A stretch of DNA of 64,000 nucleotides from Betaproteobacteria bacterium (GTDB lineage: Bacteria > Pseudomonadota > Gammaproteobacteria > Burkholderiales > Burkholderiaceae_C). Numbering within the stretch: position 1 is the first letter of the stretch; every line of letters begins with the position of its first letter. The translations under genes were made by a program, and so were the position numbers. The stretch spans positions 744,001 through 808,000 of the forward strand of contig JADJWD010000007.1 in the NCBI GenBank assembly GCA_016716535.1. Direction: 5' to 3'. The notes below the pieces were generated by a model. It had not been told where the DNA came from, did no database searches, and saw only the letters and a list, made by a program, of their open reading frames with translations. Of the stretch, positions 1 to 9,814 are shown piece by piece.

Positions 1-737
1 ATGAACGCCACGGGGATGCCCTGGAAGCGCTTGACGTGATACGGCGGCAGCAGCGTGCGCCCGGTCGCATTGACGACGGTGCTGGCCGCGAGGTACTTGA
101 ACGCCGCGCCTTTGAAGGGATGGGGGCCCTGGCACGGCTCGGCGCTGCCGCTGCCCGGCTTGACGCTGCAGCCGCCGGCCTGCAGGCGCAGCAGCTCGTC
201 GGCGCCCTTGTCGAACTCGTGGTTGCCGACCGCGCTGACCTCGAGCCCCATCAGGCCGAGCGACTCGATCGTCGGTTCGTCGCGAAAGAGCGCAGAGAGC
301 AACGGCGTCGCGCCGACCAGGTCGCCGGCGGCGACGAAGATGTGGTTCGGGCTCTTCGCGCGCACCTGCGCGACCAGCGTCGCCAGGTGCTCGCTGCCGC
401 CCGCCGGCACGACGACGGTCTTCGTCGCGTCGGCCGGGTCCTTGATGCGGATGCCGCCGCTGCTGGGCTTCAGGTTGCCGTGGAAGTCGTTGATCGCCAG
501 CACCTTGACGTGCACGGGCTCGGTGGGGCGCGGGGGTTCGAGGGCGCAGCCGGCGAGCCAGGTGATGGCGGCGGCTGTGACGGCGAAGCGGGCGAATCGA
601 ACGATCTTCGAACCGGGCTCGACGGCTGAAAGCCGTTCGCGCTGAGCCTGTCGAAGCGCCGGTGCCGAAGCTGAACCCTTCGACAAACTCAGGGAGGGCT
701 TCGACAAGCTCAGCCCGAACGGTTTCCAGGTTGGCAT
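1..737 (-). CDS. 5'-nucleotidase-type metallophosphatase lipoprotein, 3' end outside window
   Basis: Likely periplasmic metallophosphatase of the 5'-nucleotidase / 2',3'-cyclic phosphodiesterase family, which strips phosphate from nucleotides so nucleosides can be imported. The N-terminal domain is seen: a metal-binding block AINDFHGNLKP near residue 80, AAGDLVG, then GNHEFDKGADELL. A lipobox WLAGC lies near residue 63. The only ATG is at 737, with AAGGA eight bases upstream. The first ~45 residues are encoded by a dispersed repeat (FGLSLSKP, LSLSKG), so the lipoprotein signal has an unusually long n-region. The C-terminal domain runs past base 1. deoC lies just upstream, which fits nucleoside salvage. 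Family call is firm, exact substrate is inferred. Confidence 0.85.
   Translation of the reverse strand, partial: MPTWKPFGLSLSKPSLSLSKGSASAPALRQAQRERLSAVEPGSKIVRFARFAVTAAAITWLAGCALEPPRPTEPVHVKVLAINDFHGNLKPSSGGIRIKDPADATKTVVVPAGGSEHLATLVAQVRAKSPNHIFVAAGDLVGATPLLSALFRDEPTIESLGLMGLEVSAVGNHEFDKGADELLRLQAGGCSVKPGSGSAEPCQGPHPFKGAAFKYLAASTVVNATGRTLLPPYHVKRFQGIPVAF
635..721. repeat. Dispersed GCTGAGCTTGTCGAAG repeat, copy A
   Basis: Four arms of the element are packed here: one in plus orientation (GCTGAGCCTGTCGAAG, about 641-656) and two or more in minus orientation (CCTTCGACAAACTCAGGG, then GCTTCGACAAGCTCAGCC up to 716). The opposed arms can form a hairpin. The same core occurs at 2538-2650 and 57535-57587. 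Here the copy is inside the open reading frame of the 5'-nucleotidase gene and keeps the frame open. Similar short elements are common between genes in Burkholderiales genomes; that is general knowledge. Confidence 0.8.
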
Positions 738-759
738 GGATCGATTTCCTTCTGCTGTC

Positions 760-1539
760 TCAGTAGTTCGGCGGTAAGGAAGACGCAGCGGGCGCCACGC
801 CGAGCACCGCCTCGATGTCGTTCAACAAGCCGCTCGCGCCGATGCGAAAGCGCGCCGGGCCCACCGCGTCGCGGCCGAGGATCTGTTCGACGAGCGCCAG
901 GTACACGGCCGCGTCGGCCACCGTGCGGATGCCCCCCGCCGGCTTGAAGCCGACGTGCGCCGCAGCTGGCCCGCGCGCGGCGATCGCTTCGAGCAGCAGC
1001 CGCGCGGCCTGCGGAGTCGCGTTCACGTTCACCTTGCCGGTGCTCGTCTTCAGGAAGTCGGCGCCGGCATCGAGCGCGATGCCGCAGGCGCGGCGGACGG
1101 CCGCGTCGTCGCCCAGCTCGCCGGTCTCGAGGATCACCTTCAGCTTCAGGCCCGCGCAAGCGCTGCGCACCGCGCGCAGCAGCGCCGGCGCCGCGTCGAG
1201 GTCGCGCCACGGCAGCACGACGTCGACCTCCTGCGCGCCGGCCGCGACGATGGCGAGCGTGTCGGCCACCGCACGCTCGATGTCGCTGCTGCCGTCGGGA
1301 AAGTTCGCGACCGCCGCCACGGCGATCGACGCCGGCAGGTGCTGCCGCGCCAGCGCCGCGAAGCGCGGCCACACGCACACGGCGGCGACCGCGCCGCGGC
1401 CGGCCGGGCCGATCCCACGTTGACAAAGCGCCGGCACATCGGCCTCTGTGTCACCGTCGTTCAGGCTCGTCAAGTCCAGGCAGGCGAGTGCCAGTCGCGC
1501 CGTCGTCATAGGGTCAAACGAAGGTGCCACCGTGTTCAC
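760..1539 (-). CDS. deoC: Deoxyribose-phosphate aldolase DeoC
   Basis: Cleaves 2-deoxyribose 5-phosphate to glyceraldehyde 3-phosphate and acetaldehyde, the last step of deoxynucleoside breakdown. The 259-residue protein is a DeoC/LacD-type TIM barrel. Seen are the EVDVVLPW strand, LKVILETGEL, the Schiff-base lysine motif ADFLKTSTGK near residue 165 and the late HVGFKPAGGIRT loop with the second active lysine. The start at 1539 leaves 3 bp after the purine nucleoside phosphorylase stop, so the two are one transcript. An internal ATG 30 bases later (MTTARL) is an alternative start. The neighbours supply the substrate: phosphorylase, then phosphopentose handling. Confidence 0.93.
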   Translation of the reverse strand: MNTVAPSFDPMTTARLALACLDLTSLNDGDTEADVPALCQRGIGPAGRGAVAAVCVWPRFAALARQHLPASIAVAAVANFPDGSSDIERAVADTLAIVAAGAQEVDVVLPWRDLDAAPALLRAVRSACAGLKLKVILETGELGDDAAVRRACGIALDAGADFLKTSTGKVNVNATPQAARLLLEAIAARGPAAAHVGFKPAGGIRTVADAAVYLALVEQILGRDAVGPARFRIGASGLLNDIEAVLGVAPAASSLPPNY

Positions 1540-1542
1540 GCG

Positions 1543-2427
1543 CTACACCTCCATCTCGCGCACGATCGCCGTCAGCTCGGCCACCGCACGTTCACTCGCC
1601 GCCGCGGCCGAGGCCAGCGTGTGCGCGTGGCTCAGCTTCTCGGCCGACAAGCCCGCGGCCATGTTCGTCAGCAGCGAGATGGCGAGCACGCGCATGCCGG
1701 CGTGGCGCGCCAGGATCGTCTCCGGCGCCGTGCTCATGCCCACCGCCTGCGCGCCGAGCGTCTGGAACATGCGGATCTCCGCCGGCGTCTCGAACTGCGG
1801 CCCGAGGAACCAGGCGTACACACCCTCTGCCAGCGCGCCGCCGAGCCGCTGCACCGCCGCGCGCGCGCCGGCGCGCAGCGCCGGGTCGTAGGCATCGACC
1901 ATCGAGACGAAGCGCGTGTCGCCGCGTTCGCCGATGAGCGGCGAGGCGTGCGAGAGGTTGATGTGGTCGGCGACGAGCATCGTCGAGCCCGGCGGCAGCG
2001 CGTGCGTCAGGCTGCCCGCCGCGTTGGTCTGCACGAGCACCTGCACGCCGATGCGCGCCAGCGTGCGGACGGCACCCTTCATGCCGTCGGCGCGGCCGGT
2101 CTCGTAGGCGTGCTGGCGGCCGGCGAGCACCGCCACCTCGTGCGGCCCCACGCGGCCGAGCACCACCTCGCCGGCATGGCCGCCGACGTGCAGCACCGGG
2201 AATGCCGGCAGCTCGGCATAAGGAATGTGCAGCGGCTCGGCCAGCGCCTGCGCAAACGGCCCCCAGCCCGAGCCCAGCACAACCGCGATGCGCGGCCGGC
2301 GGCCGGTGGCGTGCAGGCGGGCGGCGCTGGCGGTGATGGCGTCTTCCAGCGCAGTGGCTGCATCGACCGAAGCGACGGCCGGGCCGGCGGTCCCGCGGTG
2401 CGTAGGCGCGTTCGGCGTCGTGTTCAT
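1543..2427 (-). CDS. Purine nucleoside phosphorylase
   Basis: Phosphorolysis of purine (deoxy)nucleosides to base and (deoxy)ribose 1-phosphate in the cytoplasm. The 294-residue protein matches the trimeric PNP/MTAP family: phosphate loop VLGSGWG near residue 50, HVGGHAGEVVLG, QTNAAGSL, GPQFETPAEIRMF, the VGMSTAPE block and the base-binding TNMAAG. The start at 2427 (MNTTPN) is preferred because the frame further upstream is repeat-derived; MRTAQQ at 2463 is possible. No clear ribosome-binding site was seen for either. It overlaps nothing and is followed 3 bp later by deoC. Inosine/guanosine preference is expected of the family but not shown by sequence alone. Confidence 0.9.
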   Translation of the reverse strand: MNTTPNAPTHRGTAGPAVASVDAATALEDAITASAARLHATGRRPRIAVVLGSGWGPFAQALAEPLHIPYAELPAFPVLHVGGHAGEVVLGRVGPHEVAVLAGRQHAYETGRADGMKGAVRTLARIGVQVLVQTNAAGSLTHALPPGSTMLVADHINLSHASPLIGERGDTRFVSMVDAYDPALRAGARAAVQRLGGALAEGVYAWFLGPQFETPAEIRMFQTLGAQAVGMSTAPETILARHAGMRVLAISLLTNMAAGLSAEKLSHAHTLASAAAASERAVAELTAIVREMEV

Positions 2428-2537
2428 CGCGCTGATGTTCGTCGGCTGCTGGGCGGTGCGCATCGTAGTGCAGCGTGAGCTATCGCCTCGTCGGCGAAAA
2501 TGCGGTCCCTGAGGAGGAAGGAGACCCACTCCACCAT

Positions 2538-2650
2538 CGTTCGTCCTGAGCAGGCGAGTGAGCTTGTCGAAGGCGCCGTGTCGAAGGGCCGTGCCGCGCA
2601 GCCCTTCGACAAGCTCAGGGCGGGGCTTCGACAGGCTCAGCCCGAACGGG
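2538..2650. repeat. Dispersed GCTGAGCTTGTCGAAG repeat, copy B (paired arms)
   Basis: A plus-orientation block (CCTGAGCAGGCGAGTGAGCT continuing into TGTCGAAGG, then GTGTCGAAGGG) is followed by an inverted block (CCCTTCGACAAGCTCAGG, then CTTCGACAGGCTCAGCCC). The opposed arms can fold into a long hairpin. It fills most of the gap between the divergently transcribed purine nucleoside phosphorylase and DMT transporter genes. Its first half is nearly identical to copy C at 57535-57587. Frames run open through it, which creates artificial N-terminal extensions on both flanking genes. Confidence 0.85.
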
Positions 2651-2667
2651 GTCCTTCTACCCACCTA

Positions 2668-3606
2668 ATGAACGCCCTCGTCCGCCCCCTCCTCCGCCCC
2701 TTCACCGCGTTGAACCACATCAGCGGCCTGCCCCCGCTCGTCATCGCCTGCCTCGCCGCCACCTGGCTGGTGTGGGGCTCGACGTATCTCGCGATCAAGT
2801 TCGCGCTCGTCAGCTTCCCGCCGTTTTTCCAGATGGGCACGCGCTTCCTCGTGGCCGGGGCGCTGCTGGCGGCGTGGCTGCGCTGGCGCGGCACGCCGTG
2901 GCCCGATGCGCGGCAGTGGTGGCACGCGGCGATCGTCGGCGCGCTGATGCTCGGCGGCGGCATGGGCTTCACCGCGGTGGCCGAGACGACGGTCGCTTCG
3001 GGGCTGGTGGTCGCCTTCATCGCCGTCGGGCCGATGGTCGTCGCCGCGTTCAACCTCGCCTTCGGCGTCAAGCCGCGCGCGGTGGAAGTGGCCGGCATGT
3101 GCGTGGGCCTGGTCGGCGTGCTGCTGCTCGTGCGCGGTGCCGGCTTCGCGGCTTCGCCGGCGGGGCTCGCGGCGCAGCTTGTCGCCACCGTCTGCTGGTC
3201 GCTCGGCAGCGTGTTGAGCCTTCACCGCACGCCGCTGGCGCCCGGCGCGATGGGCTTCGCCAGCGAGATGCTGGCCGGCGGCGCGCTGCTGATGGCGATG
3301 TCGCTCGCGGTCGGCGAAGTGCCGCAGTGGCCGCCGACCGTCGGCGCGTCGCTGGCCTGGCTCTTCCTCGTCGTCTTCGGCTCGCTCGTCGCCTTCAACG
3401 CCTACATGGTGCTGCTCGCGCGCGCCAGCGCCGCGGTGGCCACCAGCTACACCTTCGTCAACCCGGTCATCGCAATGCTGCTCGGCATCACGCTCGGCGG
3501 CGAAGCGGTGACCGGCGGCGAGTGGCTCGCCACCGGCGTCATCCTCGTGGGGGTGGTGTTGTTGATGTGGGGGAAGGGGCGAGGGGCAAGGCGGGTGGCG
3601 GAGTAG
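2668..3606 (+). CDS. DMT-family transporter (EamA, YedA-like)
   Basis: Inner-membrane drug/metabolite transporter with two EamA domains of about five helices each. The 312-residue length and the conserved first helix (LAATWLVWGSTYLAIKFAL) match the YedA branch. Further helices include a glycine-rich GALMLGGGMGF segment, VGLVGVLLLVRG, and the closing pair TSYTFVNPVIAMLLGITLGGE and ILVGVVLLMWGKG. The ATG at 2668 is chosen because the 56 codons before it are repeat sequence. The substrate cannot be read from sequence; the neighbourhood suggests, but does not prove, a nucleoside- or base-related compound. No partner gene is co-transcribed downstream. Confidence 0.88.
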   Translation: MNALVRPLLRPFTALNHISGLPPLVIACLAATWLVWGSTYLAIKFALVSFPPFFQMGTRFLVAGALLAAWLRWRGTPWPDARQWWHAAIVGALMLGGGMGFTAVAETTVASGLVVAFIAVGPMVVAAFNLAFGVKPRAVEVAGMCVGLVGVLLLVRGAGFAASPAGLAAQLVATVCWSLGSVLSLHRTPLAPGAMGFASEMLAGGALLMAMSLAVGEVPQWPPTVGASLAWLFLVVFGSLVAFNAYMVLLARASAAVATSYTFVNPVIAMLLGITLGGEAVTGGEWLATGVILVGVVLLMWGKGRGARRVAE

Positions 3607-3837
3607 ACGACTGCATCGATGTCGCCGAGTGGACCGAGGAAGTCAGGCTCAGCGATCGGCGAATGATCGCCGTCTGGCGGCGAGATCGGGCGGGAAGCAG
3701 CGGATTCCCGGAACGACGGCCAGCACGTCGGGCGCGATTCGCGCTTCCACACGTACTGTTCGCTTCGATCGGGCGGTGTCCATGCATTTCTTTCGATAGA
3801 TTCAAGTCCGTCGTGCCCGGCCACGAAGGAGTGGCTC
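3607..3837. other. Intergenic stretch without recognised features
   Basis: Together with the small reading frame that follows, this stretch separates the DMT transporter from the gene at 4032. Apart from short open frames on either strand with no family features, nothing was recognised. There is no T-rich hairpin that would make a convincing terminator. Its visibly lower GC content than the neighbouring genes is the only oddity. Confidence 0.5.
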
Positions 3838-3981
3838 ATGGTCGCGACGTTCTTCCATCGCGATAGCTGGTACGAGCTGGGTCGTCCAACGTTGCCATAC
3901 ACCGAGTACCGCTATCGCAACGGCCGCAGTAGTGTGTCGGCCCCGTCCGACGCCAACGCGGCCGTACGTCCTGCACACTGA
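3838..3981 (+). CDS. Small hypothetical protein, 47 residues
   Basis: A short open frame with an unusually good ribosome-binding site: GAAGGAG six bases before the ATG at 3838. The protein starts MVATFFHRDSWYELGRP and is rich in aromatic and charged residues (five Tyr or Trp in the first 26), with no membrane segment or signal peptide. I do not recognise a family. It lies alone between the DMT transporter and the stress-type protein at 4032, 50 bases before the latter, and could be co-transcribed with it. Third-position GC is lower than in neighbouring genes, so a chance frame cannot be excluded. Confidence 0.45.
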   Translation: MVATFFHRDSWYELGRPTLPYTEYRYRNGRSSVSAPSDANAAVRPAH

Positions 3982-4031
3982 CCACCCCGCCCGCCCTACC
4001 TTGAACCACTTTCACCGAACGAGGTGGTTCC

Positions 4032-4490
4032 ATGAGTGACCAACAGGACATTCGCAACGAGAGCTTCGGCGTCTTCAAGCCGGTGGGCCATGTCGTGGCC
4101 ACGTTCGCCGATGACGGCGGCGCGAGTGCGGCGCAGGACGAGTTGCACGGGCTCGGGCTGACCAGCGAGGCAACCGGCTTGCGGCGCATCGCGCCGGCGG
4201 AGATGGTGCGGCTCGCCGACTCCGAGATCGCCAACGCCAGCCCGTTGGCCGGGTTCGGCTACGAGATCAACCTGATCAAGGCCTATCGCAAGCTGGCCGA
4301 GGACGGCGCGCACTTCCTCGTGATCCGCGCGAAGGAGGACGAAGAGGTGCAACAGGTCGCGTCGATCGTGCAGCGCCATGGCGCCGAGCAGGCGCAGCGT
4401 TTCGGCCGGCTGAAGATCGACGAGTTGATCGAGCGCCCGGCCGCAGAGCGTGCCGTGCCGCGGCCTGACTTCGGCAGCAACGCGGCTTGA
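4032..4490 (+). CDS. Hypothetical protein, possible general-stress 17M-like
   Basis: A soluble 152-residue protein with no signal peptide or membrane helix. Residues 18-70 (PVGHVVATFADDGGASAAQD, then a helix ending in LRRI) look like the small alpha/beta fold of heat-induced or general-stress protein 17M, in which a beta strand is followed by an 'element-within-a-pair' helix. Residues 95-115 (HFLVIRAKEDEEVQQVASIV) repeat a strand-helix pattern, suggesting a second half-domain. The tail (RRFGRLKIDELI-like) is amphipathic. A GAGG ribosome-binding site precedes the ATG. Being a protein gene is well supported; the function is a guess from fold pattern only. Confidence 0.75.
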   Translation: MSDQQDIRNESFGVFKPVGHVVATFADDGGASAAQDELHGLGLTSEATGLRRIAPAEMVRLADSEIANASPLAGFGYEINLIKAYRKLAEDGAHFLVIRAKEDEEVQQVASIVQRHGAEQAQRFGRLKIDELIERPAAERAVPRPDFGSNAA

Positions 4491-4543
4491 CGGACGTTGA
4501 GGGAGGTCGGTCGGTCGGCGCGTGCAGCGCGCTGGCCCCGGCC

Positions 4544-4996
4544 CTATTCCGCCGCCTTCGGCAGATGCCCTTCTCCGAACCCGAACGGCAGCAACTCCGC
4601 CATCGTGAACACCCGCCGCACGCCGCGCGGCCCGAGGACGTAGACGGGGCACGCGGGCCCGGCGAACTCGGCAATCTTCTGCCGACAGCCGCCGCACGGC
4701 GTGGTCAACAGCGGCGACGCGGCCACGACGGCCACGGCGCGCGCCTGGCGGCCGCCGGCCAGCACCATCGCCGACAACGCGCCGGCCTCGGCGCACAGGC
4801 CCTGCGGATACGCGGCGTTCTCGACGTTGCAGCCGGCGTGCACGCGGCCGCGTTCGTCCAGCACCGCGGCGCCGACCTGGAACTTCGAATACGGCGCATG
4901 CGCGCGCGGCCGGGCGGTGCGCGCCGCGGCGAAGAGGCGGCGCACTTGCAGCGCGGTGGGTGCCGCCGGCGTGGGGGTCGCACGCGCTTTTGCCAT
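4544..4996 (-). CDS. cdd: Cytidine deaminase
   Basis: Hydrolytic deamination of cytidine and deoxycytidine to (deoxy)uridine. The 150-residue protein is of the small homotetrameric class. Zinc site residues are visible: Cys in the GLCAEAGAL motif with the catalytic Glu, and the PCGGCRQK pair. Substrate contacts include APYSKFQVGAAV and the GCNVENAAYPQG loop. The start MAKARATP at 4996 has GGAG seven to eleven bases upstream, inside the end of the permease gene, two bases after its stop. It is therefore the last gene of the nucleoside ABC importer operon and acts on the imported substrate. The C-terminal LPFGFGEGHL is typical of the family. Confidence 0.93.
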   Translation of the reverse strand: MAKARATPTPAAPTALQVRRLFAAARTARPRAHAPYSKFQVGAAVLDERGRVHAGCNVENAAYPQGLCAEAGALSAMVLAGGRQARAVAVVAASPLLTTPCGGCRQKIAEFAGPACPVYVLGPRGVRRVFTMAELLPFGFGEGHLPKAAE

Positions 4997-4998
4997 CC

Positions 4999-5967
4999 TC
5001 AGCGCTCCTTCACGTACGGCCGTCCCAGCGCCTTCGGCGCCACCGCGCGGCCGATGAAGCCGGCCAGCAGCACCACCGTCAGCACGTACGGCAGCGCCTG
5101 GATCGCCTGCACCGGCACCTCGCCGACGACGGGCAGCGCCACGCCTTGCAGCCGGATGCTCACCGCGTCGAGGAAACCGAACAGCAGGCAGGCCCACAAC
5201 GCGCCAACGGGGTGCCACTTGCCGAAGATCATCGCCGCCAGCGCCATGTAGCCGCGGCCGGCGGTCATGTTCGGGATGAAGCTCGGGTTCATCGCCAGCA
5301 CGAGGTAGCTGCCGGCGAACGCCGCGAGCACGCCGTTCAGCGCCAGCGCCTGGTAGCGCAGCCGCCGCACCGGCACGCCGGCGGCATCGACCATCTGCGG
5401 GTTCTCGCCGGCGGCGCGCAGCCGCAGGCCGAAGCGCGTGCGGTACAGCAGCCACCACACCCCCGCCACCGCGGCGAGCGCGCCGTAGACGAAGACGTTG
5501 TGGCCGAAGAGCGCCAGCGACAGCGTCGTGCCGATGCCCGGCAGCTCGCACACCGCCGCCGCCAGCTCCGGCAGCAGCGGGTGCAGCCGCACCGCCTCGG
5601 GCAACGGCGGCGTCTGGCCGCCGAGCGTGAACCACGCGCCGCCGAGCACGCTGGTCAGGCCCGCGGCCATCATCGTGATCGCGACGCCGAGCACCACCTG
5701 GTCGCCGCCGTGCGTGACGCACGCGTAGCCGTGCAGCATCGACAGCGCCACGCCGACCGCGATGGCCGCGGCCAGCGCCAGCGCCATCGAGCCGCTGACG
5801 GCACCCACCGCGGCGGTGGCGAAAGCGGCGAGCAGCATCTTGCCTTCGAGGCCGAGGTCGATGACGCCGCTGCGTTCACTCAAGCACCCGGCCAGCGCAC
5901 ACAGGATCAGCGGCACGCTCACGCGCAGCGTGCTTGCGACGACGGTGCCGATGAGGACTTCGTCCAT
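4999..5967 (-). CDS. Nucleoside ABC transporter permease (NupQ-like)
   Basis: Second membrane subunit of a BmpA-type ABC importer. The 322-residue protein has about nine to ten hydrophobic helices. It opens with LRVSVPLILCALAGCLSERSG and contains the family block GVIDLGLEGKML, the GFGLRLRA-type loop (TRFGLRLRAAGENPQMVDAA) that couples to the ATPase, and the late GRGYMALAAMIFGKWHP motif. All these match the branched-chain-permease superfamily as used by nucleoside importers. It follows the first permease by 19 bases and precedes cdd by 2. Import of nucleosides is inferred from the cdd, add and deoC context and the BmpA-type binding protein. Confidence 0.9.
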   Translation of the reverse strand: MDEVLIGTVVASTLRVSVPLILCALAGCLSERSGVIDLGLEGKMLLAAFATAAVGAVSGSMALALAAAIAVGVALSMLHGYACVTHGGDQVVLGVAITMMAAGLTSVLGGAWFTLGGQTPPLPEAVRLHPLLPELAAAVCELPGIGTTLSLALFGHNVFVYGALAAVAGVWWLLYRTRFGLRLRAAGENPQMVDAAGVPVRRLRYQALALNGVLAAFAGSYLVLAMNPSFIPNMTAGRGYMALAAMIFGKWHPVGALWACLLFGFLDAVSIRLQGVALPVVGEVPVQAIQALPYVLTVVLLAGFIGRAVAPKALGRPYVKER

Positions 5968-5986
5968 GCGCGTCTTTCGATCGCCC

Positions 5987-7116
5987 TCAATCGCCCGCGG
6001 CCGACGCGGCCGCCGTGCGCGCCGGCCGCGCGAACAACGCCACCGCGCGCGCCAGCCAGGGCGCCGCCACCTGCGCCATCGCGCCGGCGAACAGCACGAT
6101 CAGCCCTTGCAGCAGGAACACCATGTCGCGGCTGAAGCCCTTGATCTCGAAGGCCAGTTCGGCGCCGCCCTGGTACAGCGCGCCGAACAGCAGCGCCGCG
6201 AGCACGACGCCCAGCGGGTGGTTGCGCCCGATCAGGCTGACGGCGATGCCCGTGAAGCCGGCGCCGGCGACGAACTCGGCCAGGAGCCGCCCGTGTGCGC
6301 CGGCGACCTCGTTGACGGCGACGAGCCCGGCGAGCGCGCCCGAGATCGCCATCGACAGCATCACCACCCGCGGCGGCCGGATGCCCGCGTACAACGCCGC
6401 CTCGGGCGCGAAGCCCACGGCGCGCAGCGCGTAACCGGGGCGCGACTTCCACACCACGAGCCACACCGCCACCGCGGCGGCCAGCGCGAGCACGATGCTC
6501 AGGTTCAGCGGCGTTTGCGGCCAGGCCAGGCCGAGCGCAGCCAGCACCTCGTGCACGCCGGGCACCCGCGCGCTCGCGCCGAAGGCGGCCGTCTCGGCGG
6601 CCATGTTGCCCGGCTCCTTCAGCACGTTGACGAGCAGCCAGCCCAGCAGCGCCGCGGCGATGAAGTTGAACATGATCGTCGTGATGACGACGTGGCTGCC
6701 GCGCCAGGCCTGCAGCGCCGCCGGCACCGCCGCCCAGGCCAGGCCGAACAGCGCCGCGGCCAGCACGTTGACCGGCAACATCAGCGCCATCGGCAAGTGC
6801 GGCGCGAGGCCGAGCGACGCGAGGCCGACGCCGAGGCCGCCCAGCATCGCCTGCCCCTCGGCGCCGATGTTGAGAAGCCCCGCGTGCACCGCCACCGCCA
6901 CCGCCAGGCCGGTGAAGACGAACGTCGTCGCGTAGTACAGCGTGTAGCCCAGGCCCGCCTTGGAGCCGAACGCGCCCTTGACGAGCAGCGCCAGCACCTC
7001 GCCCGGCTGGAAGCCGATGACCGCGACGACGAGCGCGGCCACCGTCAACGCCAGCGCCAGGTTCACCGCCGGCAGCACCGCCAGCTCGGCCCAGCGCGGC
7101 AGGTCGGCGGCGCGGC

Positions 7117-7120
<4 letters not shown>
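5987..7120 (-). CDS. Nucleoside ABC transporter permease (NupP-like)
   Basis: First membrane subunit of the importer, 377 residues, about ten helices. Family landmarks are the VAVHAGLLNIGAEGQAMLGG block near residues 75-100, the coupling loop SRPGYALRAVGFAPEAA, and GAGFTGIAVSLIGRNHPLGVV. The start is a TTG at 7120 whose last two bases overlap the TGA stop of the ATPase gene (TTGA), which implies translational coupling; no ATG is near. The C-terminal 25 residues are Ala/Arg-rich and poorly conserved. It works with the permease that follows 19 bases downstream. Confidence 0.9.
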
Positions 7121-8714
<1,594 letters not shown>

Positions 8715-8718
<4 letters not shown>

Positions 8719-9707
8719 TTGCAGGCGTTCGCCGCCATGTAGTCGATCACCTTGATCTTGCCGGCGATGATGTCGGCCTTCGCCGCATCGACCTTCTTCT
8801 TCATGTCGGCGCTGACGAGCTTCGCGTTGTGCTCGTCCAGTGCGTAGTCGACGCCGCCTTCGGCCAGGCCCAGCGCGCTGACCCCCGGCTTCACGCCCTT
8901 GAAGGCGTTGTAGACGGCGACATCGACGCGCTTGACCATGCTCGTCAGCATCGTGCCGGGGTGCAGGTGGTTCTGGTTGCTGTCCACGCCGATGGCCAGC
9001 CGGGCGGCGTCCTTGGCCGCCTGGTAGACGCCGACACCGGTGCCACCGGCCGCGGCGAAGACGACATCGACGCCGGCGGCGAACTGCGCCTTCGCCAGCT
9101 CGGCGCCGCGCGCCGGGTCGTTCCAGGCGGCGGGCGTCGTGCCGGTCATGTTCGCCGTCACCTGGACCGCCGGGTTGACGAACTTTGCGCCCTGCTCGTA
9201 GCCGCACTGGAACTTGCGGATCAGCGGCACGTCCATGCCGCCGACGAAGCCGACCTTCCCCGTCTTGCTGGCCAGCGCGGCCAGCATGCCGACGAGGAAG
9301 CTGCCCTCGTGCTCCTTGAAGACGATGCTCTGCACGTTGGGCAGGTTGACCACCGAGTCGATGATCGCGAAGCCGAGCTTCGGGAAGTCGCGGGCCACCT
9401 TCTCGGTGCTCGAGCCCTGCGCGAAGCCGACGCCGACGATCGGATCGGCGCCGCGCTCGGCCATGCGGCGCTTGGCCTGCTCGCGCTGCGTCGGGTTGCT
9501 GATCTCGAACTCGAGGTAGGCGCGGCCCGTCTCTTTCTTCCAGCGCTCGGCGCCGTCGAACGCGGCCTGGTTGAAGCTCTTGTCGAACTTGCCGCCCATG
9601 TCGTAGATGACCGCGGGCTGCTTCTGCGCCCAGGCGCCGGTGACGGCGAACGCAGTGACGAGGGCGGCCAGCACGGCCTTGGACGAGTGCGACGACCGGT
9701 GCGACAT
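8715..9707 (-). CDS. BmpA-family substrate-binding lipoprotein/periplasmic protein
   Basis: Periplasmic binding component of the nucleoside importer (Bmp/PnrA family). The 330-residue protein starts at 9707 with AGGAGG six bases before the ATG. A cleavable signal peptide ends at VTGAWAQK; no lipobox Cys is present, so it is probably soluble. Family motifs are IYDMGGKFDKSFNQAAFDGA, FKEHEGSFLVGMLAAL, GKVGFVGGMDVPLI and AIGVDSNQNHL. It is the first gene of the five-gene operon bmpA-ATPase-permease-permease-cdd and faces the divergent add gene across 107 bases. Purine nucleosides are the usual ligands of this family; the exact ligand is not known here. Confidence 0.92.
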
Positions 9708-9814
9708 GGCGGGCCTCCTGGGCACGGCTGTTGGAGTTGGGGCGGCAGGATAGCAAGCCGGGCCGGCCGCGGCGACTGCGCGTAAAGAGTAGCGAGGCTC
9801 CTAACATCCGCGTC

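Noticed and set aside
36..645. Plus-strand open frames over the first gene
   Set aside because: They are antisense to a clear metallophosphatase with conserved GNHEFDKG motif; their own translations are Arg/Ala-rich with no family features.
3447..3902. Minus-strand 151-codon frame after the DMT transporter
   Set aside because: It overlaps the real transporter end, has no ribosome-binding site and resembles no family.
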